From Methanobacterium sp. UBA353 (GTDB taxonomy: Archaea > Methanobacteriota > Methanobacteria > Methanobacteriales > Methanobacteriaceae), in NCBI GenBank assembly GCA_002496805.1, contig DALO01000015.1, positions 6,637 through 56,674 of the forward strand: 50,038 nucleotides of DNA, read 5' to 3'. Below the pieces are notes generated by a model. It had not been told where the DNA came from. It saw only the letters and a list, made by a program, of their open reading frames with translations, and searched no databases. A program made the translations under genes and the position numbers. Of the stretch, positions 17,434 through 29,810 are shown piece by piece. Position 1 is the first letter of the stretch. Each line of letters begins with the position of its first letter.

Positions 17434-17647
17434 AGAGAACCTAAGAAATAAGGAATATAATTTAAAACAATATTAATTTCATTGATTTAGAAATTTTGTG
17501 GTTATTATATTGGAGATAAGGCTATATCATTTAAATTAGGAAAAATAGGAATATTTAGATTGGAGATATGTGAGGAGAAGATCGAAATTGTAACTAGGGC
17601 CCTGTTTCTAAAAATTTGTATTCTCCTCATCATATTTGCCGTTTTAA

Positions 17648-18433
17648 TTATTTTTTTTCGTTTTCAACACTTTTTAGTTCCGATCCCATGAACTCTTTAA
17701 TATCCCTGAAAGTGCTTAATATTTGGGCAGGGAATACTATAGTGGAGTTTTGCTCAGCAGAAATATTACTTAAGACTTGCATGGTTCTAAGTTGTAATGC
17801 TACTGGGTGTTTGGCTATGATATCGGCAGCTTCTCCCAATTTTCCAGCAGCAAGATATTCACCTTCAGCAGATATGATTTTGGCTCTTTTTTCCCTTTCA
17901 GCTTCAGCTTGTAGGGCAATGGCCCTTTGCATGCTTTCAGGTAATTTAATGTCTTTTATCTCAACTGTGGTTACTTTTATACCCCACGGTTCGCTGTGGT
18001 CGTCTATAATTTCCTGAATTCGGGTGTTAACTTTGGGTGTTTCAGATAATACTTCGTCTAAGGTGAATTGTCCCACAACACTTCTTACTGTGGTCTGGGA
18101 TATCTGGTTAACAGCACGGTTATAATTTTCAATCTCTACAACTGCTCTGTACGCATCTACCACTTTAAAGTAAGCCACTGCTGCCACGTCAATGGTAATG
18201 TTATCTTGAGTTATGATTTTCTGGGCCGGTATGGGCATAGTGACTATTCTGAGGGATGGTTTGACCATTCTGTCAACTAATGGGATGATAAGTCGAAGTC
18301 CTGGTTCTTTTACTCCAATAACTTTTCCTAATCTGAATACAACCCCCCGCTCGTATTGATTCACGATTCTGATGGAAAGTCCCAGTATAATCAGTATCAC
18401 TATGCTAATAATGATAAGGGTAAATAAATCCAT
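17648..18433 (-). CDS. Slipin, stomatin/prohibitin (SPFH) family
   Basis: A 261-residue slipin. It has one N-terminal membrane helix (residues 4-23), an SPFH domain beginning NQYERGVVFRLGKVIGV (about 26-42) and continuing to GIKVTTVEIKDIKLPESM (about 150-167), then a charged coiled coil with QAEAEREKRAKIISAEGEYLAA (in parts, about 174-195). The C-terminal hydrophobic oligomerisation motif follows. Archaeal slipins are often next to an NfeD protease partner, which is not found here. A perfect AAAGGAGGT ribosome binding site precedes the start. It forms ring-like assemblies at the membrane; function is not defined. Confidence 0.92.
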   Translation of the reverse strand: MDLFTLIIISIVILIILGLSIRIVNQYERGVVFRLGKVIGVKEPGLRLIIPLVDRMVKPSLRIVTMPIPAQKIITQDNITIDVAAVAYFKVVDAYRAVVEIENYNRAVNQISQTTVRSVVGQFTLDEVLSETPKVNTRIQEIIDDHSEPWGIKVTTVEIKDIKLPESMQRAIALQAEAEREKRAKIISAEGEYLAAGKLGEAADIIAKHPVALQLRTMQVLSNISAEQNSTIVFPAQILSTFRDIKEFMGSELKSVENEKK

Positions 18434-18806
18434 ATTTTAAACCTCCTTTTCCAAATTAGAAAATTTTTTATAGTTCAATTATGTTAAAACTATCTAATAA
18501 ATTTCACATAACGTTGGTGGGAATAATTTGTCAAATGAGTAGTGTTTGAAAGTTCAAAGAATTCATAAGATGCATGTATGAAGGATCAGTTAAAAAAATT
18601 AATAAGCAAATAGATGATTAGCTTATTCAAATTCTCATGAACACATATTATTTCTTTAATTATCGTTAGTTGGATTGAATTACTCAAAATAATTTAACTC
18701 ATAAGTTCATTTTCTTTGTTTACGGTTTATGATAAATTATATATGTTTTGATAACATAGTCCTTACAGTAATTTTCGGTTGATTTTTCCATTTTGAGGGA
18801 TAATAA
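18434..18806. other. Divergent intergenic region
   Basis: 373 AT-rich bases between the slipin gene (leftward) and the phosphodiesterase gene (rightward). It carries promoter-like stretches such as AAATTATATATG (18733-18744) for the rightward gene. No coding frame, repeat or hairpin of note was seen. Confidence 0.4.
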
Positions 18807-19289
18807 ATGATAGGGATTATGTCAGATAGTCATGATAACTTAAAAGCTATCAGAAGTGCATTAGACGTATTTAATGAATCTAATGTAAAACTGGTTATCC
18901 ATGCAGGAGATCTCATATCTCCTTTCACAGCAACAGAATTTAAAAAGCTCCATGCTCCTTTAGAAGCTATTTTTGGAAATAATGATGGTGAAAGGCATGG
19001 TTTAAGATTGGCATATGAAAAATTATGTGTTTTAGAAGACTTCAAGGAATTAAAAATAAATGGAAGGAAGATCGCAGTTATCCACGGCACAAATCAGGCA
19101 ATGGTTGATGCACTGCAGAAAAGTGACAATTATGATCTTGTTATAAGGGGTCACACTCACAAAATGAATGTTACAGAAGGAAGAACGATGGTTATTAACC
19201 CTGGAGAGACATGTGGCTATTTATCTGGGCAAAAAACTGTTATAATGTTGGATACTAATGATTTGAGTTGGAAATTAGTTAAACTTTAG
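18807..19289 (+). CDS. MJ0936/YfcE-type metallophosphoesterase
   Basis: A 160-residue phosphodiesterase with the calcineurin-like metal motifs: MSDSHDN (D7, H9), HAGDL (D35), GNNDGE (N58, D60), VIHG (about 92-95), and GHTHKM near 116-121. The short length without insertions puts it with the MJ0936/YfcE group that hydrolyses model phosphodiesters with Mn or Ni. The physiological substrate is unknown. It is soluble and cytoplasmic. It stands 137 bases before a membrane flippase gene and is probably transcribed separately. Confidence 0.92.
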   Translation: MIGIMSDSHDNLKAIRSALDVFNESNVKLVIHAGDLISPFTATEFKKLHAPLEAIFGNNDGERHGLRLAYEKLCVLEDFKELKINGRKIAVIHGTNQAMVDALQKSDNYDLVIRGHTHKMNVTEGRTMVINPGETCGYLSGQKTVIMLDTNDLSWKLVKL

Positions 19290-19426
19290 AATATTCTCAT
19301 TAATTGTTCAATTGATGTTAGAAATAATAATTTAATATCGTTTGGAATGGTTTAAATCATGGATTTATTAGTTTAATGATCATATTGAGGAGTGAATTGG
19401 AATTAAAGATATTAGGGGGATTATTA

Positions 19427-20443
19427 TTGAAGTATAAAACTTTACTTTTAATGCTGGCAGGTCTTGGTGTCTTGGCAATAATGGTGCTTTTTATTGGCCC
19501 GGAAAAGATAGGAAGTGCCATTAAACAGGCAAACCCCTGGTATGTCGTCTTAGCAGTTGTCATTCAACTAGCAATATATGGTCTTTGGACTGAAAGATGG
19601 GCTATTACCATTTCATCATTAGATATCTCCATTAAAAGAAGACAATTGCTGCCAATGCTCCTGGTGGGATTGGCAATTAACAATCTCACGCCTAGTGGTA
19701 GGGGTGGGGGTGAACCTGTTCGGGCTTACATTCTGGCCAAATATTCTCAGGCTCCCACTGAAAATGCATTTGCTACTGTAATTGCAGATAGAGGTCTTGA
19801 CACATTTCCCTTCATTGCTTTAGCCATATTAACTATTATTTTAGCAGTTATCTACATAAACTTGCCTCAATGGATGATTATCACTCTTATAATCTGCCTA
19901 ATTGTTTTAATCATTATTTTCGTGTTGGCTTTATACATGTCTTTAAACCGTGAATTTGGTGATCGAACCATCCGATGGTTTTTAAGGATTATAAACAGAA
20001 TTTCAAATAAAATACATGACAGAATCGAACAGCAAGCCATAAATGCAGTGGAAGGTTTTCAAGATAGTATGAAAGTTATGGTAACGGACCGTAAGGTTCT
20101 TTTATACGGAATACCGTTATCTTTTCTCATATGGGGTCTTGAAATTTTACGAGTATACATTATTTTCATTGCATTTAACATAAACGCTCCTTTGGAGATT
20201 ATAGCGGTGGTTTTTGTAATTTCAACCTTAATCGGTATGATTCCTTTATTACCTGGAGGTTTAGGGGCTGTTGATGGTATGATGATACTTCTTTATTCTT
20301 ATGCAGGCATCCCTCCATCAGTGAGTGCAGCTGCCACTATAGTTGAGCGTTTGATATCATTCTGGATGACAACTATATTGGGAGTGGCAGTTTTACCATA
20401 CTTCGGTGCTGATGCAGCTGAAAAAATGTTTAAAAAACTCTGA
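19427..20443 (+). CDS. Flippase-like membrane protein (LPG synthase TM family, UPF0104)
   Basis: About 338 residues with eight membrane helices. The family markers are GRGGGEPVRAYILAKY (about 85-100), ADRGLDTFPF and LPGGLGAVDGMMILLYSYAGI (two parts, near 270-290), then ATIVERLISFW. Such proteins resemble the membrane half of lysylphosphatidylglycerol synthase and are thought to move or modify lipids or glycolipids. The TTG at 19427 after AGGGGGA is the likely start; an upstream ATG at 19376 lacks a ribosome binding site and would add a poorly conserved tail. No cytoplasmic aminoacyl-transferase domain is present. Confidence 0.85.
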   Translation: MKYKTLLLMLAGLGVLAIMVLFIGPEKIGSAIKQANPWYVVLAVVIQLAIYGLWTERWAITISSLDISIKRRQLLPMLLVGLAINNLTPSGRGGGEPVRAYILAKYSQAPTENAFATVIADRGLDTFPFIALAILTIILAVIYINLPQWMIITLIICLIVLIIIFVLALYMSLNREFGDRTIRWFLRIINRISNKIHDRIEQQAINAVEGFQDSMKVMVTDRKVLLYGIPLSFLIWGLEILRVYIIFIAFNINAPLEIIAVVFVISTLIGMIPLLPGGLGAVDGMMILLYSYAGIPPSVSAAATIVERLISFWMTTILGVAVLPYFGADAAEKMFKKL

Positions 20444-20674
20444 AAATTTGAATAAATTTTCATTAGATTTATATTTCCATGTAATCTATTTTTAGAGATG
20501 TTTTTTATTTTTACTGCAAAAAATCGATTGTCAAAAAAAAAATTGTGTGGGTTAAGGGATGGATTGAATTTCATAAAAATTAAATCAAAAAGATTATAAA
20601 AGGATGTAAATCAATCATTATTTATTTACTATTTAAACACACCATGTCATTATGGGCAAATGGAGGTTTTTTAA

Positions 20675-21067
20675 ATGTTGAACGAAGAAATGATGGAAGT
20701 AATAGAAAAGGAAAGAGCCTATGTCGCAACTGCCACTCCAGACGGAGTTCCAAACGTAGTCCCTATTGGATTCATCAAACCACTGGATAACAAGACGGTT
20801 TTAATCGCAGATAGTTACATGGTTAAAAGCCGGGCTAATCTGGAAAAGAATCCCAAAGTATCTTTCGTAGTTCAAGATGCTGCACGTTATCCTTACCAAT
20901 TCAAGGGAACTGTTGAAATATTTAAAGAAGGCGAACACTTTGATGCGGTTGTTGAATGGGTTAAAGATGTCAATCCACTGGCTCCCAAACCAAAAGCTGC
21001 TGTTGTAATCACGATAACTGAAATATACTCAGTTAAAGTCGGTGACAAAGGTAAAAAAATCGCTTAA
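20675..21067 (+). CDS. Pyridoxamine-phosphate-oxidase-like FMN-binding protein
   Basis: This 130-residue protein has the split-barrel flavin-binding fold. The opening LNEEMMEVIEKERAYVATA is followed by TPDGVPNVVPIGFI (about 21-34), then SYMVKSRANLEKNPKVSFVV (about 50-69) where the arginine contacts the FMN phosphate. It dimerises and probably reduces or binds a flavin or F420-like substrate; the reaction is not known. It has an AATGGAGGT ribosome binding site. It is 22 bases upstream of ftr and in the same direction, so the two are probably one operon. Confidence 0.85.
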   Translation: MLNEEMMEVIEKERAYVATATPDGVPNVVPIGFIKPLDNKTVLIADSYMVKSRANLEKNPKVSFVVQDAARYPYQFKGTVEIFKEGEHFDAVVEWVKDVNPLAPKPKAAVVITITEIYSVKVGDKGKKIA

Positions 21068-21089
21068 TATTATTCAAGGAGTGTTATTA

Positions 21090-21983
21090 ATGAAAATTGA
21101 TGGTGTAACAGTAGAAGACACATTCGCCGAAGCTTTTGATATTTATGTTTCTAAATTTTTAATAACAGCAGCTACCAAAAAATTCGCAATGATCGCAGCT
21201 GAAGAAACAGTTGGTTTCGGGTCATCGGTGATCATGTGCCCAGCAGAAGCAGGAATCGACCGTTACGTTCCTCCTTCCGAAACTCCAGATGGAAGACCTG
21301 GATACGTGGTTATGGTCTGCCACCCAAAAAAGGATGACTTGGAGCATCAGTTACTGGAAAGAATTGGGCAATGTGTCCTCACAGCTCCAACCACTGCAGT
21401 GTTCGATGATATGGGATCAGATGCTGACGAAAAACTTAAAGTCGGGTTTAAACTCAAATTCTTCGGTGATGGTTATGAGAAGGAAGGGAATATAGCCGGG
21501 CGAAAAATTTACATGATTCCAATTATGTCTGGAGAATTCGTTATTGAAGGTGAACTAGGAATTAAAAAAGGAGTAGCAGGAGGAAACTTCTTTGTCATGG
21601 CTGAAAACCAGACTGCAGCACTTGTAGGTGCTGAAGTTGCAGTTGACGCTATTGGAAATGTTGAAGGAGCAATAACTCCATTCCCTGGAGGTATAGTTGC
21701 CTCTGGTTCTAAGGTTGGTTCCAACAAGTACAAGTTCATGGCTGCCACTACCAATGAAAAATTCTGTCCCACTTTGTGTGATACGGTAAAGAGTGATATT
21801 CCTTCAGATGTGAAGGGTATCTACGAAATTGTAATTGATGGTGTTAGCGAAAATGCCATTAAAGAAGCAATGAAGGTAGGAATAGCTGCAGCAGTAAAAG
21901 TATCTGGTGTTAAAAGAATATACGCTGGAAACTATGGTGGAACTCTTGGAGCATATCAAATATGGCTTAAAGACCTGATTTGA
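21090..21983 (+). CDS. ftr: Formylmethanofuran:tetrahydromethanopterin formyltransferase
   Basis: A 297-residue Ftr. The start MKIDGVTVEDTFAEAFD is canonical, and the following blocks AEETVGFGSSVIMCPAEAG, PDGRPGYVVMVCHP, GGNFFVMAENQTAALVGAE and PFPGGIVASGSKVGSNKYK match the family throughout. It transfers the formyl group from formylmethanofuran to H4MPT, the second step of CO2 reduction to methane, as a soluble tetramer. ATG 21090 is chosen, because the longer frame from 21042 overlaps the preceding gene and adds a non-family tail. A hairpin terminator follows at the stop codon. Confidence 0.97.
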   Translation: MKIDGVTVEDTFAEAFDIYVSKFLITAATKKFAMIAAEETVGFGSSVIMCPAEAGIDRYVPPSETPDGRPGYVVMVCHPKKDDLEHQLLERIGQCVLTAPTTAVFDDMGSDADEKLKVGFKLKFFGDGYEKEGNIAGRKIYMIPIMSGEFVIEGELGIKKGVAGGNFFVMAENQTAALVGAEVAVDAIGNVEGAITPFPGGIVASGSKVGSNKYKFMAATTNEKFCPTLCDTVKSDIPSDVKGIYEIVIDGVSENAIKEAMKVGIAAAVKVSGVKRIYAGNYGGTLGAYQIWLKDLI

Positions 21984-22016
21984 GAGTAACTTCTTTTTCT
22001 TTTTACTCTTTTTTAA
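21983..22016 (+). terminator. Hairpin terminator after ftr
   Basis: AGAGTAA (21983-21989) pairs with TTACTCT (22003-22009), and a T-run follows. The loop is also T-rich. It begins at the last base of the ftr stop codon. Confidence 0.6.
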
Positions 22017-22209
22017 TTTTGTATTTTTATGATTTCCATTTTTTTTGGATTATTGGCTGACCAATTTTTTTTTGTAGATGTTCATGAATCCGAGAAGATC
22101 TTTTAAATATATTTTATCAATTAAAAATGTTTAAAATATTTTTATTTAGGGAAACATTGGGGGTATGGTTAAATATCATCTTTATTATAATTAATTAAGT
22201 AGTGATAAC

Positions 22210-23697
22210 ATGACTCCAAAGGATATGATGGTTGTCGATGCCAACGCAGATGCCATGGGAATTCTTAGAACTTCTTTAATGGAAAATGCTGGAAGATGTT
22301 TGGCCAATAGAATTATCCAAAATAAAGATCCTTGTAAAGTTGCCATTTATGCTGGTAATGGTGGTAACGGGGGTGATGGATTTGTATCTGCTAGATATCT
22401 TCTTAATCATGGTTTTGAAGTTGATTTATTCTTTTTATCTGATCCAGTTCATATAAGATCAGAAGAAACTAGATTGAATTGGGAAGTTCTGGAAAAAATT
22501 AGTAAGGGAACCAGTCCATTGAAAATTGAAGTTATTAAAGACTCATCATATCTTTTTCCCAATGATTCTGAAGTGATTGTTGATGCTCTTCTTGGTACTG
22601 GTACCCGGGGAAGTCTTAGAGAACCTATATCTAGTGCAGTTGATATTATAAACCAGTCTAAAGGATTTAAAATTGCTGTTGATGTTCCTACTGGTGTTGA
22701 TCCAGGATCAGGAATGGTCACTGATAAGGCAGTTCGTGCTGATCTAACTGTTACTTTCCATAAAATGAAAGTAGGTCTGAACATGGCTAGTGTGGAATAT
22801 GTGGGCAGTATAGAAGTTTGCGATATAGGAATACCAAAAGAAGCTGAGCTGTTCACAGGTCCGGGAGATATGTTAAGACTTGAAAACAGGGATAATATGT
22901 CTCATAAGGGTCAAAATGGTAGAGTTTTAATAATAGGGGGCAACAAAGAATATTCTGGGGCGCCAGCCCTTGCTGCTCTTTCATCACTCGCATCTGGTGT
23001 TGATATTGTGGTGGTGGCGTGTCCTCAGGAAGTATCATCAATTGTCAAATCTTACTCTCCTGATTTAATAGTAATTGGTTTGTCTCATGATTTTCTAAAT
23101 CCTAATGACACAGATGAGTTAGTTAAATTATCTAAAAACTTTGATTCGGTTGTAATTGGCTGTGGAATTGGTAGGGAAGACGAAACATCTTTAGCAGTCA
23201 ATGATCTGGCGGTTGAAATCGAAAAACCTATTGTAATAGATGCTGATGCCCTTAAACTTATTGGTCCTGGCGTTTTACCTCGTAGAAATCAGGAAACTGT
23301 TATCACACCTCATCCTGGAGAGTTCATAGCATTTTCGGGCCAAGGAGTTCCTCAAGATTTGAAAAGCCAAATAAAGGTGGTTAGGGATGTGTCAACTGAA
23401 TCAGGAACCACTGTACTTTTAAAGGGAAAAGTTGACATAATTGCTCAAAATGGTAAATTGAAGTTAAATAATACTGGAAATCCTGGAATGACAGTCGGTG
23501 GAACTGGGGATTGTTTAGCAGGAGTAATTGGGGCCTTAATGGCACAAGGGCATTCTGGATTTGAAGCTGCATTTTTGGGAGCTTATATCAATGGTATAGC
23601 TGGAGATTTGGCAGAAAAAAAGTTTGGTTATAATTTTAAAGCTACAGAACTTTTGAAATATATCCCAAAAGTCTTCTTAGATGGTCTTCTTAGATGA
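22210..23697 (+). CDS. nnr: Bifunctional NAD(P)HX epimerase/dehydratase
   Basis: A 495-residue fusion. Residues 1-210 are the YjeF_N epimerase (ENAGRCLANRII, then YAGNGGNGGDGFVSARYLL, and VDVPTGVDPGSGMVT). Residues 225-490 are the ADP- or ATP-dependent dehydratase of the ribokinase-like fold (GQNGRVLIIGGNKEYSGAPA, VITPHPGEF, VLLKGKVDII, GNPGMTVGGTGDCLAGVIG). It repairs hydrated nicotinamide cofactors. The fusion is common in archaea and bacteria. It converges on mrtA with a shared hairpin terminator between them. Confidence 0.95.
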   Translation: MTPKDMMVVDANADAMGILRTSLMENAGRCLANRIIQNKDPCKVAIYAGNGGNGGDGFVSARYLLNHGFEVDLFFLSDPVHIRSEETRLNWEVLEKISKGTSPLKIEVIKDSSYLFPNDSEVIVDALLGTGTRGSLREPISSAVDIINQSKGFKIAVDVPTGVDPGSGMVTDKAVRADLTVTFHKMKVGLNMASVEYVGSIEVCDIGIPKEAELFTGPGDMLRLENRDNMSHKGQNGRVLIIGGNKEYSGAPALAALSSLASGVDIVVVACPQEVSSIVKSYSPDLIVIGLSHDFLNPNDTDELVKLSKNFDSVVIGCGIGREDETSLAVNDLAVEIEKPIVIDADALKLIGPGVLPRRNQETVITPHPGEFIAFSGQGVPQDLKSQIKVVRDVSTESGTTVLLKGKVDIIAQNGKLKLNNTGNPGMTVGGTGDCLAGVIGALMAQGHSGFEAAFLGAYINGIAGDLAEKKFGYNFKATELLKYIPKVFLDGLLR

Positions 23698-23724
23698 TTT
23701 AATCAAAATTAAAAAGTAAAAAAA

Positions 23725-23759
23725 AATGTGGATTATTCATTCCACATTCTATTTTTTTA
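23725..23759. terminator. Bidirectional terminator between nnr and mrtA
   Basis: AATGTGGA (23725-23732) pairs with TCCACATT (23741-23748) around an 8-base loop. A-rich sequence precedes it and T-rich sequence follows, so it can end transcripts from both sides. Confidence 0.7.
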
Positions 23760-23761
23760 AT

Positions 23762-25410
<1,649 letters not shown>

Positions 25411-25414
<4 letters not shown>

Positions 25415-26211
25415 TTGTCATCACCCAGTTTTGCTTTTAAATCATTTTTGAAAACTCCTAACCCATATCCGCCGTCAGTTCTGGATTCATGTATTGTTAA
25501 AACTGCTTCAAGAGCTTCTTTATCTTCTCTTATACCTACGTTGTCACTGCGGTAAATGGTGGTGATTTCTTTTAAGTGTTCTTCATCCATTGGTTCTCCT
25601 ACATCAACCGGTGCATCGAGTGGTCTTCCTACTTGGTCTTTAATGTAGGATACTCTTCCGGTTTTTTCATTGTAGACGTATCTTTGCAGAGCATCGAACA
25701 TCAGTCCATTTTCATCTAACCTTAGTGAGTGTCCATGCACAGTTGCACCTCTTAAACCAGTCTTTGCAGGGTCAAAAAATTCTGTTTCCAGTAATGTTTT
25801 TGAAATTTTTTCCAAGTCTAGTTCACGAATTTCAATAACTTGTCTTCCAGATAGGGTTCCAGTGTCTACTCCTCTGAACCGTGACATGTAGGTTCGGGCC
25901 CGATCGTAAGGGTGTGCTGGTGCGTTATACATTGAATCTGCAAACTGAATGTATCTGGTTCTTGTCCCCTGTTTTGCTCCAGGAATTGGATCTACCAGTT
26001 CTTTCATCAAGTCTTCGTCGAAATCCATTTCATCCAGTGGAGGATGCACTGTTTTGTAATTTTCTCCAGGATTTCTGTGACCTAAAACGCTAACAATATC
26101 TTCATCATTAATATTTCTGATTTTTTTCATCTCAAAATCTGGATCCATGTGGTTCCTACGGTTTTGAGCTATTTTTGTTTCTCCAGGTGTGTACTGGGGT
26201 TTGTATGACAT
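25411..26211 (-). CDS. mrtG: Methyl-coenzyme M reductase II, gamma subunit
   Basis: A 266-residue gamma subunit with the family N-terminus YKPQYTPGETKIAQNRRNHMDP (in parts), LGHRNPGENYKTVHPPLDEMD and DSMYNAPAHPYDRARTY, and the conserved RFRGVDTGTLSGRQVIE. It contributes to the F430 pocket of the hexamer. It is 6 bases after mrtD and overlaps mrtA by 4, so translation is coupled. The sequence is complete without disruptions. Confidence 0.97.
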
Positions 26212-26217
26212 ATTTAA

Positions 26218-26703
<486 letters not shown>

Positions 26704-26722
26704 CTAGATCACCTGAACCTAA

Positions 26723-28072
<1,350 letters not shown>

Positions 28073-28088
28073 GTTTTTTAAGGGGGTT

Positions 28089-28187
28089 GAAGAAGAGACT
28101 GACAATAGGTCTCTCTTCGAATCTGTAGGGGGAATGTGATTGGTGAAAAAGATCCAGACTGTCTTTATGCCTTCAAACGTCTGGATC
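28089..28187 (-). promoter_or_regulatory. Two hairpins in the mrtBDGA leader
   Basis: Hairpin 1, nearer the promoter, has GATCCAGAC (28151-28159) and GTCTGGATC (28179-28187) with perfect 9-base arms and a 19-base loop. Hairpin 2 has AGAGAC/GTCTCT (28094-28099 and 28109-28114) extended by four pairs after a single bulge (28089-28118). Both lie in the transcribed leader if the TATA box at about 28246-28257 is used. They may stabilise the message or regulate it; no known riboswitch was recognised. Confidence 0.55.
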
Positions 28188-28245
28188 AATCATGATATAT
28201 TTGACTTTCAGTGATATTATTACTATAAGTGATAAAATAACCAAT

Positions 28246-28278
28246 AATTATATAATTACTGATGGTTAGTTAGTAACC
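28246..28278 (-). promoter_or_regulatory. mrtB: mrt promoter with TetR-type palindrome
   Basis: The TATA-like AATTATATAATT (28246-28257) is directly preceded, in the direction of mrt transcription, by GGTTAGTTAGTAACC (28264-28278), a GGTTA-N5-TAACC palindrome. The same arms and spacing appear upstream of the neighbouring tetR gene (29351-29365). The rest of the gap to 28534 is AT-rich without further features. Confidence 0.6.
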
Positions 28279-28534
28279 AGCAGTAAAACTTTATAATAGT
28301 TTCGGTTTGATTTTTTTCAAAAAGTATATAAATAAAATCAAAAATGTCCAAAAGCATAATTCAATTAAAATCAATACAATAGAAAAAAAGAAATAAAACA
28401 CCAATAAAATAAGATTTAAGCAATAATTAAGGTAAAATAGGATATTACAGCTTTTTAATTATAATCTAAAAAAAGTTGAAATTATTTTTAATTCATCATT
28501 TAAATTGAAAAATTAGTAGACTGAAGAATTCTTG

Positions 28535-29263
28535 TTAATTAGAATAATTCATTATCATATGTTTGATGAATTTTTCAACATCAGCAACGAATTTGTCATG
28601 ATCAATTCCTCGACTTTCAAGGATTTTTTCATGGTCTGGAGGAATATCTGACATTTTTTTAGAAATTGATGATAATAATACAGCTGCTTCAACTGGATCT
28701 ACATCAGGACGAATGGTACCATCCTCTATACCCTTTTGAATGGAATTACACATAATGATTAATCTTTCGGAACGCAATTCCATAATCCTTTTTAAGTATT
28801 CATCGGCAGTATTATCCTTATCAAAATCTGTTGCAGCTCTAAATTCTCCATTAATCTCAGTTATAACGTCATAAATATAATTTTCATCAATTATTTTCTT
28901 TATATCGAACCTTCCGGACTGGAAATATTTATAAATCCGCATATAATCTGGATATTCCTGCGTAAAATTATGGTAAGCTTTTCTAAACGCTGAAACTTTA
29001 TCAATTCCAGTTTCTGAATTTTGAACTTCATCTTTAATTGTGGAATTCAGGATCAATGTACCGCGCAGGACAATGGAAAAAAAAAGTTCTTCTTTATTAT
29101 TAAAGTAGAGGTAAAGAGTTGCTTTACTCAGTTCAACTTCATTGGCAATGTCATTCATGGAAACATCATCATAAACCCCTGAAAAAAATAATTTTTCAGC
29201 AGCATTAATTATATCGCTCCTTCGCTGTTTTTTTTCTCTTTTCCTCCGATCTCTAATGGACAT
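28535..29263 (-). CDS. TetR-family transcriptional regulator, candidate mrt regulator
   Basis: A 242-residue TetR protein. The N-terminal helix-turn-helix (residues 12-60) reads RSDIINAAEKLFFSGVYDDV, then IANEVELSKATLYLYFNNKEEL. The remaining helical domain, about 180 residues, is the ligand and dimerisation part, with no recognisable ligand signature. It lies about 480 bases upstream of mrtB on the same strand. Two copies of a 30-base repeat containing palindromes precede its own start, and one palindrome recurs at the mrt promoter. A role in autoregulation and mrt control is therefore likely, though not shown. Confidence 0.9.
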   Translation of the reverse strand: MSIRDRRKREKKQRRSDIINAAEKLFFSGVYDDVSMNDIANEVELSKATLYLYFNNKEELFFSIVLRGTLILNSTIKDEVQNSETGIDKVSAFRKAYHNFTQEYPDYMRIYKYFQSGRFDIKKIIDENYIYDVITEINGEFRAATDFDKDNTADEYLKRIMELRSERLIIMCNSIQKGIEDGTIRPDVDPVEAAVLLSSISKKMSDIPPDHEKILESRGIDHDKFVADVEKFIKHMIMNYSN

Positions 29264-29267
29264 TACC

Positions 29268-29364
29268 TTAACCTCTAAACAATGGTTAATAACTAACTAA
29301 TTCATGGATACTCGGAACCGGTACTGGTATTCTTTTAACCTCTAAACAATGGTTAATAACTAAC
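29268..29364. repeat. Two 30-base direct repeats upstream of tetR
   Basis: The 30-base unit starting TTAACCTCTAAACAATGGTT occurs at 29268-29297 and, identical, at 29335-29364; 37 bases separate them. Each unit contains the palindrome TTAACC-N10-GGTTAA, and the right copy also has GGTTA-N5-TAACC across its end. The left copy ends 5 bases before the tetR start, so binding there would block transcription or translation. A probable operator pair. Confidence 0.8.
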
Positions 29365-29484
29365 CTAGAGTTATTGTAATACTATGGTTTAATAATTGTG
29401 TAAACACTCAGTTTTTGTTATTTATATTGTGATACTTAGAAGAAATTCCTAAAATTTTCATAACTTCTAGAAAAACATCCCTGG

Positions 29485-29745
29485 TTAATAGAAACCCAGT
29501 GCTTTGGCGAAAATAAGCACACCAGCTCCAAAAATCCCTCCAAAACCCGCTACCAAAACTGATAATATGTTGATGGGGATCTTGAAAAAAGGCAGTATGT
29601 TCCAGACAAAGAGTAATATCCACCCGGTTAACATGTGCAAAAGAATACTAAAAGCAATTTTTCCTAGTTTAAAGAGAATTCCAATCCCAAAAACTCCCAA
29701 AACCACTAGGACAATGACAATAATAACCATGGTCAAGATATCCAT
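29485..29745 (-). CDS. BofA-like small membrane protein
   Basis: An 86-residue hydrophobic protein with three membrane helices. The C-terminal part IPINILSVLVAGFGGIFGAG (about 57-76), and the preceding GWILLFVWNILPFF, match the pro-sigmaK processing inhibitor BofA family, which is widespread in methanogens without sporulation. In archaea its role is unknown; an interaction with a membrane protease is only an analogy. It is 66 bases before argG's stop in the opposite reading sense, and monocistronic. Confidence 0.8.
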   Translation of the reverse strand: MDILTMVIIVIVLVVLGVFGIGILFKLGKIAFSILLHMLTGWILLFVWNILPFFKIPINILSVLVAGFGGIFGAGVLIFAKALGFY

Positions 29746-29810
29746 ATAGGCATTCCTCGTTGATCTAAAACAATTTCAATGGGATTATATTTTTTTAAGA
29801 AGTTATTTTA

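Noticed and set aside
21042..21089. Longer start of ftr
   Set aside because: It would overlap the preceding gene by 26 bases and add 16 residues absent from the family; the ATG at 21090 gives the canonical N-terminus.
29268..29364. 30-base repeats with a 37-base spacer looking like a two-unit CRISPR array
   Set aside because: There are only two copies, no cas gene is near, and the repeats contain palindromes placed at the promoter of a TetR gene, with one palindrome recurring at mrt. An operator pair explains this better.
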